NCBI RefSeq assembly: GCF_946404245.1
Contig: NZ_CAMJCX010000006.1
Location: forward strand, 1 to 54,901
From: an uncultured Methanobrevibacter sp.
GTDB lineage: Archaea; Methanobacteriota; Methanobacteria; Methanobacteriales; Methanobacteriaceae
Direction of reading: 5' to 3'
Length of the DNA: 54,901 nt
Shown here: positions 20,225 through 30,486 of the stretch, piece after piece
Layout of the letters: the number at the start of each line of letters is the position of its first letter
Position numbering within the stretch: the stretch's first letter is position 1
The notes under the pieces: model-generated
Databases searched by the model: none
Told to the model about the DNA's origin: nothing
The model's input: the letters and a program-made list of their open reading frames with translations, nothing else
Program-made: the position numbers and the translations under genes

Positions 20225-20643
20225 TTGAATACATTCAATCAGCACTACTTATTATTTCAGCATTCTTGATCATTATATCTGCAGTTGGTGTTTTAAGCCT
20301 TAAAAAAGACTCTAAAAATGTTGTTTATGCAAGAATACACATTTTTGGTGTTTTTGATATTGCTTGTATTATTGCTATGATCGGTCTTGGCCAATATTTA
20401 CTTGCAGGAATATACTTCATTCTTGCACCGTTTATTGCTCATGCAATAGCTAATGCTTATTGGAAAAAAGAAGATAGAGAAAATAATTTGGACTTAGTGA
20501 CTGTTGAAGAAGTTGTAGATGATAACAATCCTTTCATACATTCTAAAGAAAAAATGCAGGCTTTAGAAAGTGAAAATTCAGAAAAACTCAAAGCCGATGA
20601 AAGGTTCTCAGTTACTATGTTGGATATTGATGAGGGGGAGTAA
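20221..20643 (+). CDS. ehbC: Energy-converting hydrogenase B subunit C (MnhG-like)
   Basis: MnhG-like [24 protein letters not shown]; ehb order. Confidence 0.85.
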   Translation: MIEYIQSALLIISAFLIIISAVGVLSLKKDSKNVVYARIHIFGVFDIACIIAMIGLGQYLLAGIYFILAPFIAHAIANAYWKKEDRENNLDLVTVEEVVDDNNPFIHSKEKMQALESENSEKLKADERFSVTMLDIDEGE

Positions 20644-20644
20644 G

Positions 20645-20878
20645 ATGTTAGAATTCGTTTTAATGATTATAATAATTTTAAGTGCAATTCTCGCTCTTAT
20701 TCAAAAAGACTTATTGAAAGCTGCAATATTGACAGGATTTTCCGGTGGAGCTCTTGCAGTTCTTTTCCAAGTTCTGCTTGCACCTGATGTTGCTTTAACT
20801 CAGGCAATTGTTGGTGCCGCAATCGTTCCTGTATTTATTGCTCTAGCTGTTAAAAAAACTCAAAGGGAGGATAGCTAA
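20645..20878 (+). CDS. ehbD: Energy-converting hydrogenase B subunit D
   Basis: ATG 20645 downstream of GGGGGAG; membrane protein [25 protein letters not shown]. Confidence 0.85.
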   Translation: MLEFVLMIIIILSAILALIQKDLLKAAILTGFSGGALAVLFQVLLAPDVALTQAIVGAAIVPVFIALAVKKTQREDS

Positions 20879-21264
20879 TGGCACAAACTCAACTTGCGAT
20901 ATTATTCACTTCTGCTGCATTAGTTGTTATTGGACTTTATTCAGCGATTTTCATTGATAATATCATAAAAAAGATAATTGGTATTAGTTTTATTGAAGAA
21001 GGTGCTAACTTATTCATTGTTGCTATTGGTTATAAGCCTGGTGGTGTTGTACCTATCTTAATGCCAGGCATGGATACATCCTGGTTTGCAACAAACGCCG
21101 CATATCCTTTGCCTTTCGGTTTAGTACTTACCAGTATCGTAATCGGTGCAAGTACATTAGCAGTGATGTTGGCTTTAGTAATGGTTTTATACAGAAGATA
21201 TGGCACATTAAGCACTAGTGTAATGTTAGCCGACACATCCAAACAGGAGGAATACGATGAATGA
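20878..21264 (+). CDS. ehbE: Energy-converting hydrogenase B subunit E (MnhC/NuoK-like)
   Basis: NuoK/MnhC-like fold [15 protein letters not shown]...[20 protein letters not shown]. Confidence 0.87.
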   Translation: MAQTQLAILFTSAALVVIGLYSAIFIDNIIKKIIGISFIEEGANLFIVAIGYKPGGVVPILMPGMDTSWFATNAAYPLPFGLVLTSIVIGASTLAVMLALVMVLYRRYGTLSTSVMLADTSKQEEYDE

Positions 21265-22711
21265 ATTAATCCCACTTATGGTAATTGTTCCTTTGATGGC
21301 TGCGTTATTGATTAGTGCATTTTCAAAATTCAACAAAGCAACAAAGGTATTTGCATTCGTTGTCGCTTTATGTCTTCCTGTAATCCCTATAGCTTCTCAT
21401 TATGGGCTCCATTACTTTGGAGGTTATGCTCCGGTAATGGATAACGTGACAAATGTGATGTATCATCCAGCGATTACATACTCATTTACCTTCTTACAGC
21501 AAATATTCATTGCAATGTTAGGTCTATTGACATTTTTAGTTGTGTTCATTTATTTAACTAAATATAAAAAAGTTTCAGGACCTTACTTGTTCCTATTATT
21601 CTTGGGTACAGCTGCTGTAACCGCAATGTTGCTTACAGACGATATCTTCCACATGTTTGTGTTCTTTGAAATTTTAGCACTTGCACAGGTGGGTATTGTT
21701 GCGGCTTCATCAATAGATTACAGTTATGAAATGGCTTTAAAATATATGGTTTTAGGATCAATTGGATCTCCTATGATGCTTTTAGGAATTGGATTCTTAC
21801 TGGCATTAACTGGTAGTGTAAATGTTACAGATATTGCGGCTGCAGTTCACAACGGTTTGGTTGACGCAACTTCTCCAGTATTTTTATTATCACTCGGTTT
21901 AATATTCTTTGGATGGTTATACGCATCTGGTTTACCACCATTCCATACTATAAAATCTGGAATTTATTCAAAAGCGGAACCTCATGGAGCAGCGCTTCTT
22001 CAATCATTTACAGTAGTTTCAATGATTTCAATCGTATTAATAATGTTTAGAATTTATTCATCCTTACCTATCTTTGAAGTTCTCGTAGTCTTCTTCTCTA
22101 TCTTGGCTATGATATTGGGTGTCTCTCTTGCACTTACTCAAACTGACTTCAGAAGAATGATTGGATTTTTAGCTGTAGGGGAGCTAGGATTCATTGGTTT
22201 AGGTATAGGACTTGGAACACAATATGCTATAACTGCCGGACTTTTCCAAGCATTGAATGAAATCATCATTACTGCATTGCTGTTCATAGGATTTGGCGCA
22301 ATTGTTAATGCTACTGACGAAGTGGATACCCGTAAACTTGGTGGTCTTCTTGCATACCATCCAAAAGTAAGTATCATGCTTTTAATTGCAGGTTTGGCAA
22401 TGGCAGGAGTACCTCCTTTAAGCGGTTTCCAATCTAAATTAATGCTTGTTCAAGCTTCTTTAAATTGCGGATTCCCTGAAATATCTATTTTAGCTATTAT
22501 GGTAAGTATAGCTACATTTGTGGTATTTGTAAAAACATATTATACAATGTTTTTAAAACCAAAACCTAATGAATTGGAATTGGAGAAAAAAGAAGTTCCA
22601 CGTACAATGATTTTTGCAATGGGAGTATTATTAATTATTGTTATATTATTAGGTGTATTCCCGGATATTGTGACAGCAGGAATCTCTAACTTTGTAGGAG
22701 GGATATTATGA
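21257..22711 (+). CDS. ehbF: Energy-converting hydrogenase B subunit F (NuoL/M/N-like proton antiporter)
   Basis: 14-TM antiporter-like protein; [31 protein letters not shown]. Confidence 0.93.
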   Translation: MNELIPLMVIVPLMAALLISAFSKFNKATKVFAFVVALCLPVIPIASHYGLHYFGGYAPVMDNVTNVMYHPAITYSFTFLQQIFIAMLGLLTFLVVFIYLTKYKKVSGPYLFLLFLGTAAVTAMLLTDDIFHMFVFFEILALAQVGIVAASSIDYSYEMALKYMVLGSIGSPMMLLGIGFLLALTGSVNVTDIAAAVHNGLVDATSPVFLLSLGLIFFGWLYASGLPPFHTIKSGIYSKAEPHGAALLQSFTVVSMISIVLIMFRIYSSLPIFEVLVVFFSILAMILGVSLALTQTDFRRMIGFLAVGELGFIGLGIGLGTQYAITAGLFQALNEIIITALLFIGFGAIVNATDEVDTRKLGGLLAYHPKVSIMLLIAGLAMAGVPPLSGFQSKLMLVQASLNCGFPEISILAIMVSIATFVVFVKTYYTMFLKPKPNELELEKKEVPRTMIFAMGVLLIIVILLGVFPDIVTAGISNFVGGIL

Positions 22712-23043
22712 AACTTTATGATCAAATATTCAATGTTGTAAAACAATTCAAAAAATTGTTTTCACCAGGTCCTGTAACCAATGCGGATGTTTCAGGAAGT
22801 ATCACAGCGGAAATATTTATCATTGTTTCATTGGTACTGGCCGCATTATTGCTAAGGCATGTTAGTGTTCTACTTGCCGGTCTGGTTACATTGATATTGG
22901 CTGTTGTGTTAATCAGTAATATTCCACTTATTCCTAAGTTTAAAATAGAACAAGAGGATTCTTTGGAGAAAATGTTGTTTTATGCAGTGATAACACTTGC
23001 TATTATTGTTACATTTATTTACTGGGGTGGTAACCTTGTCTAG
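22708..23043 (+). CDS. ehbG: Energy-converting hydrogenase B subunit G
   Basis: Position in operon; overlaps ehbF stop. Confidence 0.78.
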   Translation: MKLYDQIFNVVKQFKKLFSPGPVTNADVSGSITAEIFIIVSLVLAALLLRHVSVLLAGLVTLILAVVLISNIPLIPKFKIEQEDSLEKMLFYAVITLAIIVTFIYWGGNLV

Positions 23044-23317
23044 TACAAATACAATTCGCAATTTACTTGCAGCGGTAATGACAGCAATATTTTCTGTTAC
23101 ATTATTTGATGCAATATTCCATTTAAGCAGTATCATTAACCCTGGTGTAAGTAATATTTACAATGCGCTTGGAACACAGATAGCTCCAAACCTTGTGACT
23201 GTAGTTATTTTTGATTTCAGGGCATACGATACATTAGGTGAATCAATTATATTATTAACTGCTGGATTAGTAGTTTTACTAATATTCGGTAGAGGATTAT
23301 TGGGGGATAAACAATGA
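23036..23317 (+). CDS. ehbH: Energy-converting hydrogenase B subunit H (likely TTG start at 23036)
   Basis: MnhB-like C-terminus [30 protein letters not shown] 23024-23030. Confidence 0.8.
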   Translation: MSSTNTIRNLLAAVMTAIFSVTLFDAIFHLSSIINPGVSNIYNALGTQIAPNLVTVVIFDFRAYDTLGESIILLTAGLVVLLIFGRGLLGDKQ

Positions 23318-23793
23318 ATCAGGGTAGTGTAATATTAAAAATCATATCTTTGCCTATTTCAATCATATTGATCTGTTTGGGTATAATGACTATCCTTGGA
23401 GGACACATCACTCCTGGTGGAGGTTTCCAAGGCGGTGCAATGATTGCTAGTGGAATTATATTGTCCATTCTTGTTTATGGTTTAGGTAATTCCCCATTAG
23501 AATTATCTCACGCTTATATTGAAGTTTTAGAATCCGTCGGTGCATTAGGATTTATCATTTTCGGATTGATTGGTTTGTTTGTAGGTGGATTTTACCTATA
23601 CAACTTCGGAACTGATTTGCTGAATATTGTTCCGGCCACAATCCAAAATGTGTTCCACTATCCAGATGTAACCAATGCGGGAATCATTCCATACCTCAAT
23701 ATTTTCGTAGGTTTAAAAGTATTTGTAGGTCTTTCCTCAATTGTTATAGCATTTGCAGGATTTAAAAAGTTGGTTGAGGAGGGTGAGAAATGA
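23314..23793 (+). CDS. ehbI: Energy-converting hydrogenase B subunit I (MnhB-like)
   Basis: [22 protein letters not shown] motif. Confidence 0.9.
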   Translation: MNQGSVILKIISLPISIILICLGIMTILGGHITPGGGFQGGAMIASGIILSILVYGLGNSPLELSHAYIEVLESVGALGFIIFGLIGLFVGGFYLYNFGTDLLNIVPATIQNVFHYPDVTNAGIIPYLNIFVGLKVFVGLSSIVIAFAGFKKLVEEGEK

Positions 23794-24038
23794 TTTCATT
23801 CGGACCAATAATATTCGGTTTGATATTGGGTTTATTGATAGGTTCACAGATTAAACTCAATGTCAGTGATGCAAAATTCACCCTTGGCTCATTTGCGGTA
23901 ATATTAATTGCAGGAATAATTGTGGCATGGCAATCAGGTAATTATCCGTTTTACACAGACTTACCTGTTTCAACTGCATTTTTATCTGCATTAATAGGAA
24001 TTTTTGTAGGCAAACTACTATTTGCACGGAGTAAATAA
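23790..24038 (+). CDS. ehbJ: Energy-converting hydrogenase B subunit J
   Basis: Small membrane protein in operon order. Confidence 0.8.
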   Translation: MISFGPIIFGLILGLLIGSQIKLNVSDAKFTLGSFAVILIAGIIVAWQSGNYPFYTDLPVSTAFLSALIGIFVGKLLFARSK

Positions 24039-24050
24039 GGAGTTTTTATA

Positions 24051-25457
24051 ATGTTTTTATCGACTAATACATGTGATGGAAAAAGAGATTGTATAAAACA
24101 ATGCCCTACAAAAGCTATCAGATTCATTAATGGTAAAGCGTTTAGCTGTCTTACTTGCGGAATATGTTATAAAAACTGTCCTAATGGAGCAATTTTCGAG
24201 AATAGCTATGGCGGGTATGTAGTAGACAGGGCTAAATGTAATGGCTGTGGAATGTGTATGTACAATTGTCCTACAAACAATATCACTATTGAAGATGGAA
24301 TTGTATATGGTATTTGTTCACGTTGTGGAGTTTGCTCAGAAGTCTGTCCAAATCGTGTTGACGGATGGGAAATGGAAAAGTCCAAGCAACTAACTTTAAT
24401 AAAATCATTCAATATTTTAAATCCTCCACTGCAAAATCTTCGTTCCAAAAAGGAAAATGAAGTTAAGGAAGTCACAAGATCCTACTTCGGAACAGACACT
24501 GATAAGTGTATTTTGTGTGGAAGATGTCAAGAGTATTGTCCAACAAGTGCAATTCATGTAAAAATTGATAGAGATGAAGGAATTTGTAGTGAATGTAGGC
24601 TATGTGAGGATGTTTGTCCAAACGGATCCATGAATAAACATCAAATAGTCAGCAAATCCAGTTGTACACTCTGTTTAAATTGTATGAAGGCATGTCCTCA
24701 TAATGCAATTTCCGTTGAGGACTCAAAAATTGTTGTTAATAAGATTAATCAAAAACCAACTGGTAAAATAATTTCTTGTCTGAATTGTGGATTATGTTCT
24801 GACGTTTGTGAAAATGATTCACTTAAAAAATCTTTCGGAACTCTCAGATATGATCCAACCATGGACACAGAAAACAGAAATCATGGAAAACAATTACAAT
24901 TCTGTCCAATCCATACCCTGAAAGAAGATGAAGAAATGTTCATCTTTGATGAGTATGAAGAAAAAGAATTGCCAGCTCTTGCGGGTTTCTGTGTTTCATG
25001 TGGAAAATGTGTCCAGGTATGTGATGAAACCCATGCACGTCAATTCATGACTGCTAGTTGGGATGGTAAAGTTACAGATGACTGTATTTCATGCGGAATT
25101 TGTTCAGAAGTATGTCAGGAAGATGCAATCACATTGAACAGGGGAACCATATCAGTTGACCTTGACAAATGTATATTATGTGAAAACTGTGCAGTTCACT
25201 GTCCTGTTGATGCTATTCCAAAAACTACAATGTATAAAAATGAAATTAAGGATGGATTTAACTTCATTGAACAAAAATTGTGTATGCATTGTGGATTATG
25301 TCATAAGACCTGTTCATATGATGCGATTGAGGAAATTGATGGTAACTTTGTAGTGAATGATGAAAAATGTACTTACTGTGGAGCATGTAAAAACGCATGT
25401 CCTGCAAGGGCATTTTTATTCGAAAGAAATTTTAAAGATTCAATAGAGGGTATTTAA
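24051..25457 (+). CDS. ehbK: Energy-converting hydrogenase B polyferredoxin subunit K
   Basis: Twelve complete CxxCxxCxxxC motifs plus one degenerate first motif. Confidence 0.93.
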   Translation: MFLSTNTCDGKRDCIKQCPTKAIRFINGKAFSCLTCGICYKNCPNGAIFENSYGGYVVDRAKCNGCGMCMYNCPTNNITIEDGIVYGICSRCGVCSEVCPNRVDGWEMEKSKQLTLIKSFNILNPPLQNLRSKKENEVKEVTRSYFGTDTDKCILCGRCQEYCPTSAIHVKIDRDEGICSECRLCEDVCPNGSMNKHQIVSKSSCTLCLNCMKACPHNAISVEDSKIVVNKINQKPTGKIISCLNCGLCSDVCENDSLKKSFGTLRYDPTMDTENRNHGKQLQFCPIHTLKEDEEMFIFDEYEEKELPALAGFCVSCGKCVQVCDETHARQFMTASWDGKVTDDCISCGICSEVCQEDAITLNRGTISVDLDKCILCENCAVHCPVDAIPKTTMYKNEIKDGFNFIEQKLCMHCGLCHKTCSYDAIEEIDGNFVVNDEKCTYCGACKNACPARAFLFERNFKDSIEGI

Positions 25458-25949
25458 ATGAGAAATATACTTAGAATAGCTTTAGAAGGAGCTTTTACTA
25501 ACTTTAAAAGAATCTTTTTTGCAGCTGATAGAGTTACAGACATGGAGCTTAAAAGGCAAATCTCAACCCTTTCAGTAGAAGTTGACGACAGAGTCGATGA
25601 GAAAGCTTGTATTGGATGTGGAGGTTGTGTCAATGTCTGTCCAACAGGTGCAGTGGAGATGAAAAAATTAGCAAGTCCTGTAAAGATAACTGATGATTGG
25701 ACTAAAAGTGAAGTACCTGAAATTAATCTTGAAAAATGTGTTGTATGTTATTACTGTCATGACTTCTGTCCGATATATTCACTTTACGGTGAAAAAGGAA
25801 CTATTCACCCAAGTTGTGTTGGTGATCAGGAAGTTGACGTGTCTGAATTTATCGAGCAACCATTTAAAATTTCAGATGATAAACTTAAATTTATTGCACA
25901 ATACTTGTCAGATACAACTGTATTGAGAAATAATGAGGATGGTGATTAG
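25458..25949 (+). CDS. ehbL: Energy-converting hydrogenase B subunit L (two-cluster ferredoxin-like)
   Basis: CIGCGGCVNVCPTGA and CVVCYYCHDFCPIYS. Confidence 0.9.
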   Translation: MRNILRIALEGAFTNFKRIFFAADRVTDMELKRQISTLSVEVDDRVDEKACIGCGGCVNVCPTGAVEMKKLASPVKITDDWTKSEVPEINLEKCVVCYYCHDFCPIYSLYGEKGTIHPSCVGDQEVDVSEFIEQPFKISDDKLKFIAQYLSDTTVLRNNEDGD

Positions 25950-26396
25950 ATGGGAATTAAGTCATTTTCAAGAGTAAGGGCAATTCATGTCATGTTAGTT
26001 TACACAGGTGGATGTAACGGATGCGATATTGAAATTGTAAACTCAATATTATCACCAAGATTCGACGCTGAACAATATAATGTGTATTTAACATGGAATC
26101 CTCGTGAAGCTGATGTGCTTGTTGTAACCGGACCGGTTACACACTTGAACAGGAAGCCTTTAGAAGAGATTTATAACGCTATTCCTAATCCTAAATTGGT
26201 TGTAGCTGCAGGAAGTTGTGCTTTGATGGGTGGAGTATATAAAAACTGTTATGGAGATATTCCGTCCGAAGAGATTGAAGGGCCGGTCGAAAATATTATA
26301 CCAGTAGATGCAAAAGTTCCAGGATGTGCCGTAAGGCCTCAAGATGTTTTAGCTGGAGTTGTATCACTGTTACCTATATTATTGGATGCGGATTAA
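25950..26396 (+). CDS. ehbM: Energy-converting hydrogenase B subunit M ([NiFe] small-subunit-like)
   Basis: [29 protein letters not shown]. Confidence 0.95.
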   Translation: MGIKSFSRVRAIHVMLVYTGGCNGCDIEIVNSILSPRFDAEQYNVYLTWNPREADVLVVTGPVTHLNRKPLEEIYNAIPNPKLVVAAGSCALMGGVYKNCYGDIPSEEIEGPVENIIPVDAKVPGCAVRPQDVLAGVVSLLPILLDAD

Positions 26397-26408
26397 AGAG
26401 GGGATTAA

Positions 26409-27536
26409 ATGGATGAAAAAGTACCAAGAAGCAATATTATTGAAACTGAAATTCCAATGGGTACAGTTCACCCTGCTGCATTGGAACCATATAGGGTAAG
26501 ATTTTTTGTAGAAGATGAAATAGTCCAGGAAGCAGAAATCACTATTGGTGTTAACCATAGGGGTATTGAAAGGATTATGGAAGGCCTTCCTGTGGAAAAG
26601 GCAAATTCACTTACAGAAAAGATTTGTGGAATTTGTTCCAATTCACATATATGGAACTCATGCAGAACTGCAGAAATGGGTTTGGGCATTGAAATTCCTG
26701 AAAGAGCTTTATACATTCGTGTTATAATGGGTGAACTTGAACGTTTACACTCACATTTCTTGTATCTGGCGCATGGTTGTGAAGTATTGTCTCATGAAAC
26801 ATTTTCAATGAGGGTTTTCTACTTAAGGGAAATAGTCATGGAACTGCTTGCAATGATTGGTGGAAACAGGGTTCAATACGGATGTTCAGTTTTAGGTGGA
26901 GTAAGGCCAAGATGCGATTTGGATGAAGCAAAATTGTTAAGGCTTAAAAATGATATGGATGCAATTGAAGAGGGTCTTACAGGTTTTGTAGAAAGATTTA
27001 CAGCAGATTCTATTGTCATGTCAAGGATTACAGGAATTGGTGTGCTTCCACAAAAACAAGCTATTGAACTTGCAGTGACTGGACCGACTTTAAGAGCAAC
27101 CGGTGTTGCAAGAGACCTCAGGACAACCATGTTTGAATATGATAATTTTGATTTCAATGTAGTCACACAACCTGACGGTGACGTAAAATCCAACCTGGTC
27201 ATGAGAGCTCTTGAATCATTTGAATCAATTAAAATTATTCGTCAGGCAATTGCCAATATCCCTGAAGGAAAAGTGGTAAACAGGGATTGGGAAATGTTTG
27301 ACACTGACATTATTGAAAGTTATATAGAAGTTCCAAGAGGAACACTATACCATTCTTATGCACTTGAAAGTGGAAGAGTAAGGCACTGTATAATTAGAAC
27401 TCCATCAATGGCAAACATTGGTGCTATGCAGTATGCATGCATTGGAGATCAAATTACTGATGCTCAACTTTGTATCGTACAATGTGATCCTTGTTTTACA
27501 TGTACTGACAGAGCAATAGAGATAATCAGGAGATAG
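26409..27536 (+). CDS. ehbN: Energy-converting hydrogenase B subunit N ([NiFe] large-subunit-like)
   Basis: [12 protein letters not shown]-terminal and [11 protein letters not shown]-terminal Ni-binding motifs. Confidence 0.95.
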   Translation: MDEKVPRSNIIETEIPMGTVHPAALEPYRVRFFVEDEIVQEAEITIGVNHRGIERIMEGLPVEKANSLTEKICGICSNSHIWNSCRTAEMGLGIEIPERALYIRVIMGELERLHSHFLYLAHGCEVLSHETFSMRVFYLREIVMELLAMIGGNRVQYGCSVLGGVRPRCDLDEAKLLRLKNDMDAIEEGLTGFVERFTADSIVMSRITGIGVLPQKQAIELAVTGPTLRATGVARDLRTTMFEYDNFDFNVVTQPDGDVKSNLVMRALESFESIKIIRQAIANIPEGKVVNRDWEMFDTDIIESYIEVPRGTLYHSYALESGRVRHCIIRTPSMANIGAMQYACIGDQITDAQLCIVQCDPCFTCTDRAIEIIRR

Positions 27537-27539
27537 AAA

Positions 27540-28538
27540 ATGTTTTCAAATGTTATGATTAATTCTATTATTGTTGCGGCGGTAACTGTTATAGTATGTT
27601 TTATAATTTCAACATTTCTGCCGGGTATCGAAAGGAAATATGTGCATGCAAGAATTCAGCAAAGGATTGGGCCACTTGTAATTTCTCCTGGAATATTGGC
27701 TCCAATCAAATTCATCTTTAAAGAAAACGTTAAGGTTGAATCTCCAGTTCCTGGATTATATAAATCCTTGCCGGTAATCTGCTTTATCGTAGTTACATGT
27801 TTACTTATAGCATTAACTCCTCAGGCTTTTGCAATTCCTGCTCTTTCAAGCTTAGTTGCTATTGTTGGACTTTTAAAGGTTGAGGAAATCTGTTATGTAT
27901 TGATGGGAGCATTGTCTAAGTCAGTAATGTCTGTTAGAATGCCTTTCCCTGACCAAATTAAGGGTGCAGTTCACAATAATGCTGCAAGATCATTTATCGA
28001 GGACATAAGTTCAAGAAGATCTTTAAGAATGATTACTTATGGTTCATTCCCATTGTATTTAGCATTGTTTGCACCTATAACTCAAGCAAGAAGTATTTTC
28101 CTTGCAGATATTGTTTCATATCAGCAGGCTCATGGTCCGTTCTTGTTCACAGTATCCGGTGCAATTGCAGCAATAGTATTTTTCATTGGATACATGATTA
28201 TATTGAATGAATATCCATTTTCAATCATCAAAGCAAAAAGTGATGTTATTGAAGGACCATACATGGAATATGCAGCAAAATACAGGGCTGTCGTATATCT
28301 TACAAGAGGATTCTTCATGATGGTGCTTGGTGTGTTATTCTCAGTGTTGTTCTTAGGAATTCCACCATTAATTACATCTTGGAGTATTTTAGTCAATATT
28401 ATTGTAGCATTGATATTTGTATTTATGATGGGAATATTTTCAGCATTTTCTCCAGTATTTACAAACAGACAATTATTGCCAACAATACTTGGAACAACAT
28501 TGTTAGGTGTTTTAGCTATTGTGATTGGATTGTTATAG
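27540..28538 (+). CDS. ehbO: Energy-converting hydrogenase B subunit O (NuoH-like)
   Basis: ERKYVHARIQQRIGPLVISPGILAPIKFIFKE NuoH signature. Confidence 0.93.
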   Translation: MFSNVMINSIIVAAVTVIVCFIISTFLPGIERKYVHARIQQRIGPLVISPGILAPIKFIFKENVKVESPVPGLYKSLPVICFIVVTCLLIALTPQAFAIPALSSLVAIVGLLKVEEICYVLMGALSKSVMSVRMPFPDQIKGAVHNNAARSFIEDISSRRSLRMITYGSFPLYLALFAPITQARSIFLADIVSYQQAHGPFLFTVSGAIAAIVFFIGYMIILNEYPFSIIKAKSDVIEGPYMEYAAKYRAVVYLTRGFFMMVLGVLFSVLFLGIPPLITSWSILVNIIVALIFVFMMGIFSAFSPVFTNRQLLPTILGTTLLGVLAIVIGLL

Positions 28539-28548
28539 AGGTGATTTG

Positions 28549-28812
28549 ATGAAATTTGTTATGAGACCATATCATATGGTAAGTCTTGGAGGATACATTG
28601 TCGAATGGGATTTTCCTTACAGAAACTTAATAATCGTAAATGAAACCTCTGAGCCAATTAAAATAGAAATACCAGTTTTCCATGAAGAATGGATAGCTGA
28701 ACATAAAGCATTAGGTCTTAAGGTTATTCCAGTATCTAAAGAAGATAATTTTTTAAGCTTATGGAAACGTGCACATGCAGAATTAGATAAAATCAGGCCA
28801 AAAAATGAGTGA
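28549..28812 (+). CDS. ehbP: Energy-converting hydrogenase B subunit P (ATG 28549 after GAGGTGAT)
   Basis: Operon position; small soluble protein. Confidence 0.82.
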   Translation: MKFVMRPYHMVSLGGYIVEWDFPYRNLIIVNETSEPIKIEIPVFHEEWIAEHKALGLKVIPVSKEDNFLSLWKRAHAELDKIRPKNE

Positions 28813-29464
28813 TTATACATTAACAATTAAAACTGATGAGAAAAAAGGAGTATTGGATGACATTACTGATGTCATCACAAGTCATGGCGCTAACATTAGT
28901 TACGTTCACCTTTTCGTTGAAAAGAACAATATGGGTTCCATTAACTTGGAATTGGAGCATGTTGAAGATATCGACGAGTTGCTGGAGGACTTGAATAATA
29001 TTTCTGAAGTGAAATTGGTTGAATTGCATGGTTCTCAATTTGACATATGGGGTAAACGTATAATTATTGTTGGTGGCGGTGCACAGGTATCTCAAGTTGC
29101 TACTGGTGCAATAACCGAAGCGGACAGGCATAATATACGTGGTGAACGTATAAGTGTGGATACTATTCCTTTAGTTGGTGAAAAACCATTGGCAGAGGCT
29201 ATTGAAGCTATATCTAGACTGCCTCGTGTAAGTGCTTTGGTTCTTGCTGGTTCTCTTATGGGTGGGGAAATTACTGAATCTGTTAAAAAAGTTAAGGAAG
29301 AAAGTAATCTGATTGTAATTTCTCTTAACATGCCTGGAAGCGTAACAGAATATGCTGATTTGATTATAACTGACCCGATTCAGGCTGGTGTTCTGGCGGT
29401 AATGGCCATTGCAGATACTGCAGTTTTCAATATTGAAAGGCTTGGAGAAAATATTAAATTTTAA
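28805..29464 (+). CDS. ehbQ: Energy-converting hydrogenase B subunit Q; ACT-domain-containing (DUF5612-like)
   Basis: N-terminal ACT-like [36 protein letters not shown]; last gene of operon, overlaps ehbP. Confidence 0.85.
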   Translation: MSDYTLTIKTDEKKGVLDDITDVITSHGANISYVHLFVEKNNMGSINLELEHVEDIDELLEDLNNISEVKLVELHGSQFDIWGKRIIIVGGGAQVSQVATGAITEADRHNIRGERISVDTIPLVGEKPLAEAIEAISRLPRVSALVLAGSLMGGEITESVKKVKEESNLIVISLNMPGSVTEYADLIITDPIQAGVLAVMAIADTAVFNIERLGENIKF

Positions 29465-29488
29465 ATTTCATGTTTATGGACATATAGT

Positions 29489-29503
29489 GAGTTGTTACAA
29501 CTC
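29489..29503. terminator. Small perfect hairpin GAGTTG-TTA-CAACTC downstream of ehbQ
   Basis: 6-bp stem, 3-nt loop. Confidence 0.4.
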
Positions 29504-29511
29504 TCTGATAG

Positions 29512-29541
29512 GTAAATAATGATTTTCTAATCATTATTTAC
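29512..29541. terminator. Bidirectional terminator-like hairpin GTAAATAATGATT-TTCT-AATCATTATTTAC between convergent ehbQ and the cas4-like gene
   Basis: 13-bp perfect stem, 4-nt loop, followed by a T-rich tract. Confidence 0.65.
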
Positions 29542-29556
29542 TTAATTATTCTTTTT

Positions 29557-30351
29557 TTAATCTTTTAAACAAATGTTATTATATTCGCAATGAGCACATT
29601 TTCTAGGATTTTTACGCACATTTGGAAGTTTTTTGTTATCTGTTATTTCTTTAACTTCTCTCATCACATCAAACAATCCTTTTCGAAGATTGACATCCAT
29701 TACAACAGGGCGCCTATCCCCTATTTTTTCATAGTCAACAAATCCTACAAATACTTCTGTTTCAAATTCTTCTTCAAGAAGTATTGCATATGCCACAAGC
29801 TCTATAGCATCTTGATCCCAAACTCCTTTGAGTGGGGGATTGGAACTTTTAATGGCGACAGGATAATATTTTCCATCAATTATCTCAACTTTATCACACA
29901 TTCCTATCAATTCAAGTTGCGGATCTTTTAATAGGTATGAATACATTGAATTTGGAAAGAACATATCTATTATGGCGAAAGCATTTTTGTCAAGGATTGT
30001 CATGGCTTGCTTGATTTTTATAGAAGTTATTTTGATGTTAAAGTAGGCATCGTCAATAATTTGGTTGATTTTTTCATTATCTAATCCCAAATCCATTGAT
30101 ATTATCGCATCTGCAGTGTTTTTTATGTAGGAATCTATATTTTCAGAAAGAACATGTTCGATTTGCACAAGCCCCATATCTTTCTTGATTTTGCGCATAT
30201 TTTTTTGAATCAAATCTAAAATGTCAATTTTAAGTTTTTTTATTTCAACTGCAAGTTGAAAGTCCTCATTTTCATTGGTATCGACATGATTCTGTATGTA
30301 TAGTTTCATGGGACAGTACATGTGTGTTTTAATTGAAGAAACATTTATCAT
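29557..30351 (-). CDS. Cas4/Dna2-like PD-(D/E)XK protein, orphan (no CRISPR or other cas genes in the window)
   Basis: N-terminal HMYCPMKLYIQ and C-terminal CAHCEYNNIC give 1+3 Fe-S-type cysteines; LELIGMCDKVEIIDGKYYPVAIKSS; WDQDAIELVAYAILLEEEF. Confidence 0.75.
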   Translation of the reverse strand: MINVSSIKTHMYCPMKLYIQNHVDTNENEDFQLAVEIKKLKIDILDLIQKNMRKIKKDMGLVQIEHVLSENIDSYIKNTADAIISMDLGLDNEKINQIIDDAYFNIKITSIKIKQAMTILDKNAFAIIDMFFPNSMYSYLLKDPQLELIGMCDKVEIIDGKYYPVAIKSSNPPLKGVWDQDAIELVAYAILLEEEFETEVFVGFVDYEKIGDRRPVVMDVNLRKGLFDVMREVKEITDNKKLPNVRKNPRKCAHCEYNNICLKD

Positions 30352-30453
30352 TTTATAACCTCTTAAATTCTGTAATATTACTTAGAACTTTCTAATATAA
30401 AAAATAAGAAGTTATAAATGCTTTAAATTCTTTAAAATAAAATAAAAAAAGAT

Positions 30454-30475
30454 AATAGCTAATAATTTAGCTATT
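30454..30475 (-). terminator. Hairpin AATAGCTAA-TAAT-TTAGCTATT downstream of the sodium-dependent transporter
   Basis: 9-bp perfect stem, 4-nt loop, T-rich on the minus strand afterwards. Confidence 0.6.
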
Positions 30476-30486
30476 TTAAGTTAATT

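Noticed and set aside
29557-30351. CRISPR-Cas locus around the Cas4-like gene
   Set aside because: No repeat-spacer array and no cas1/cas2/effector genes in the window.
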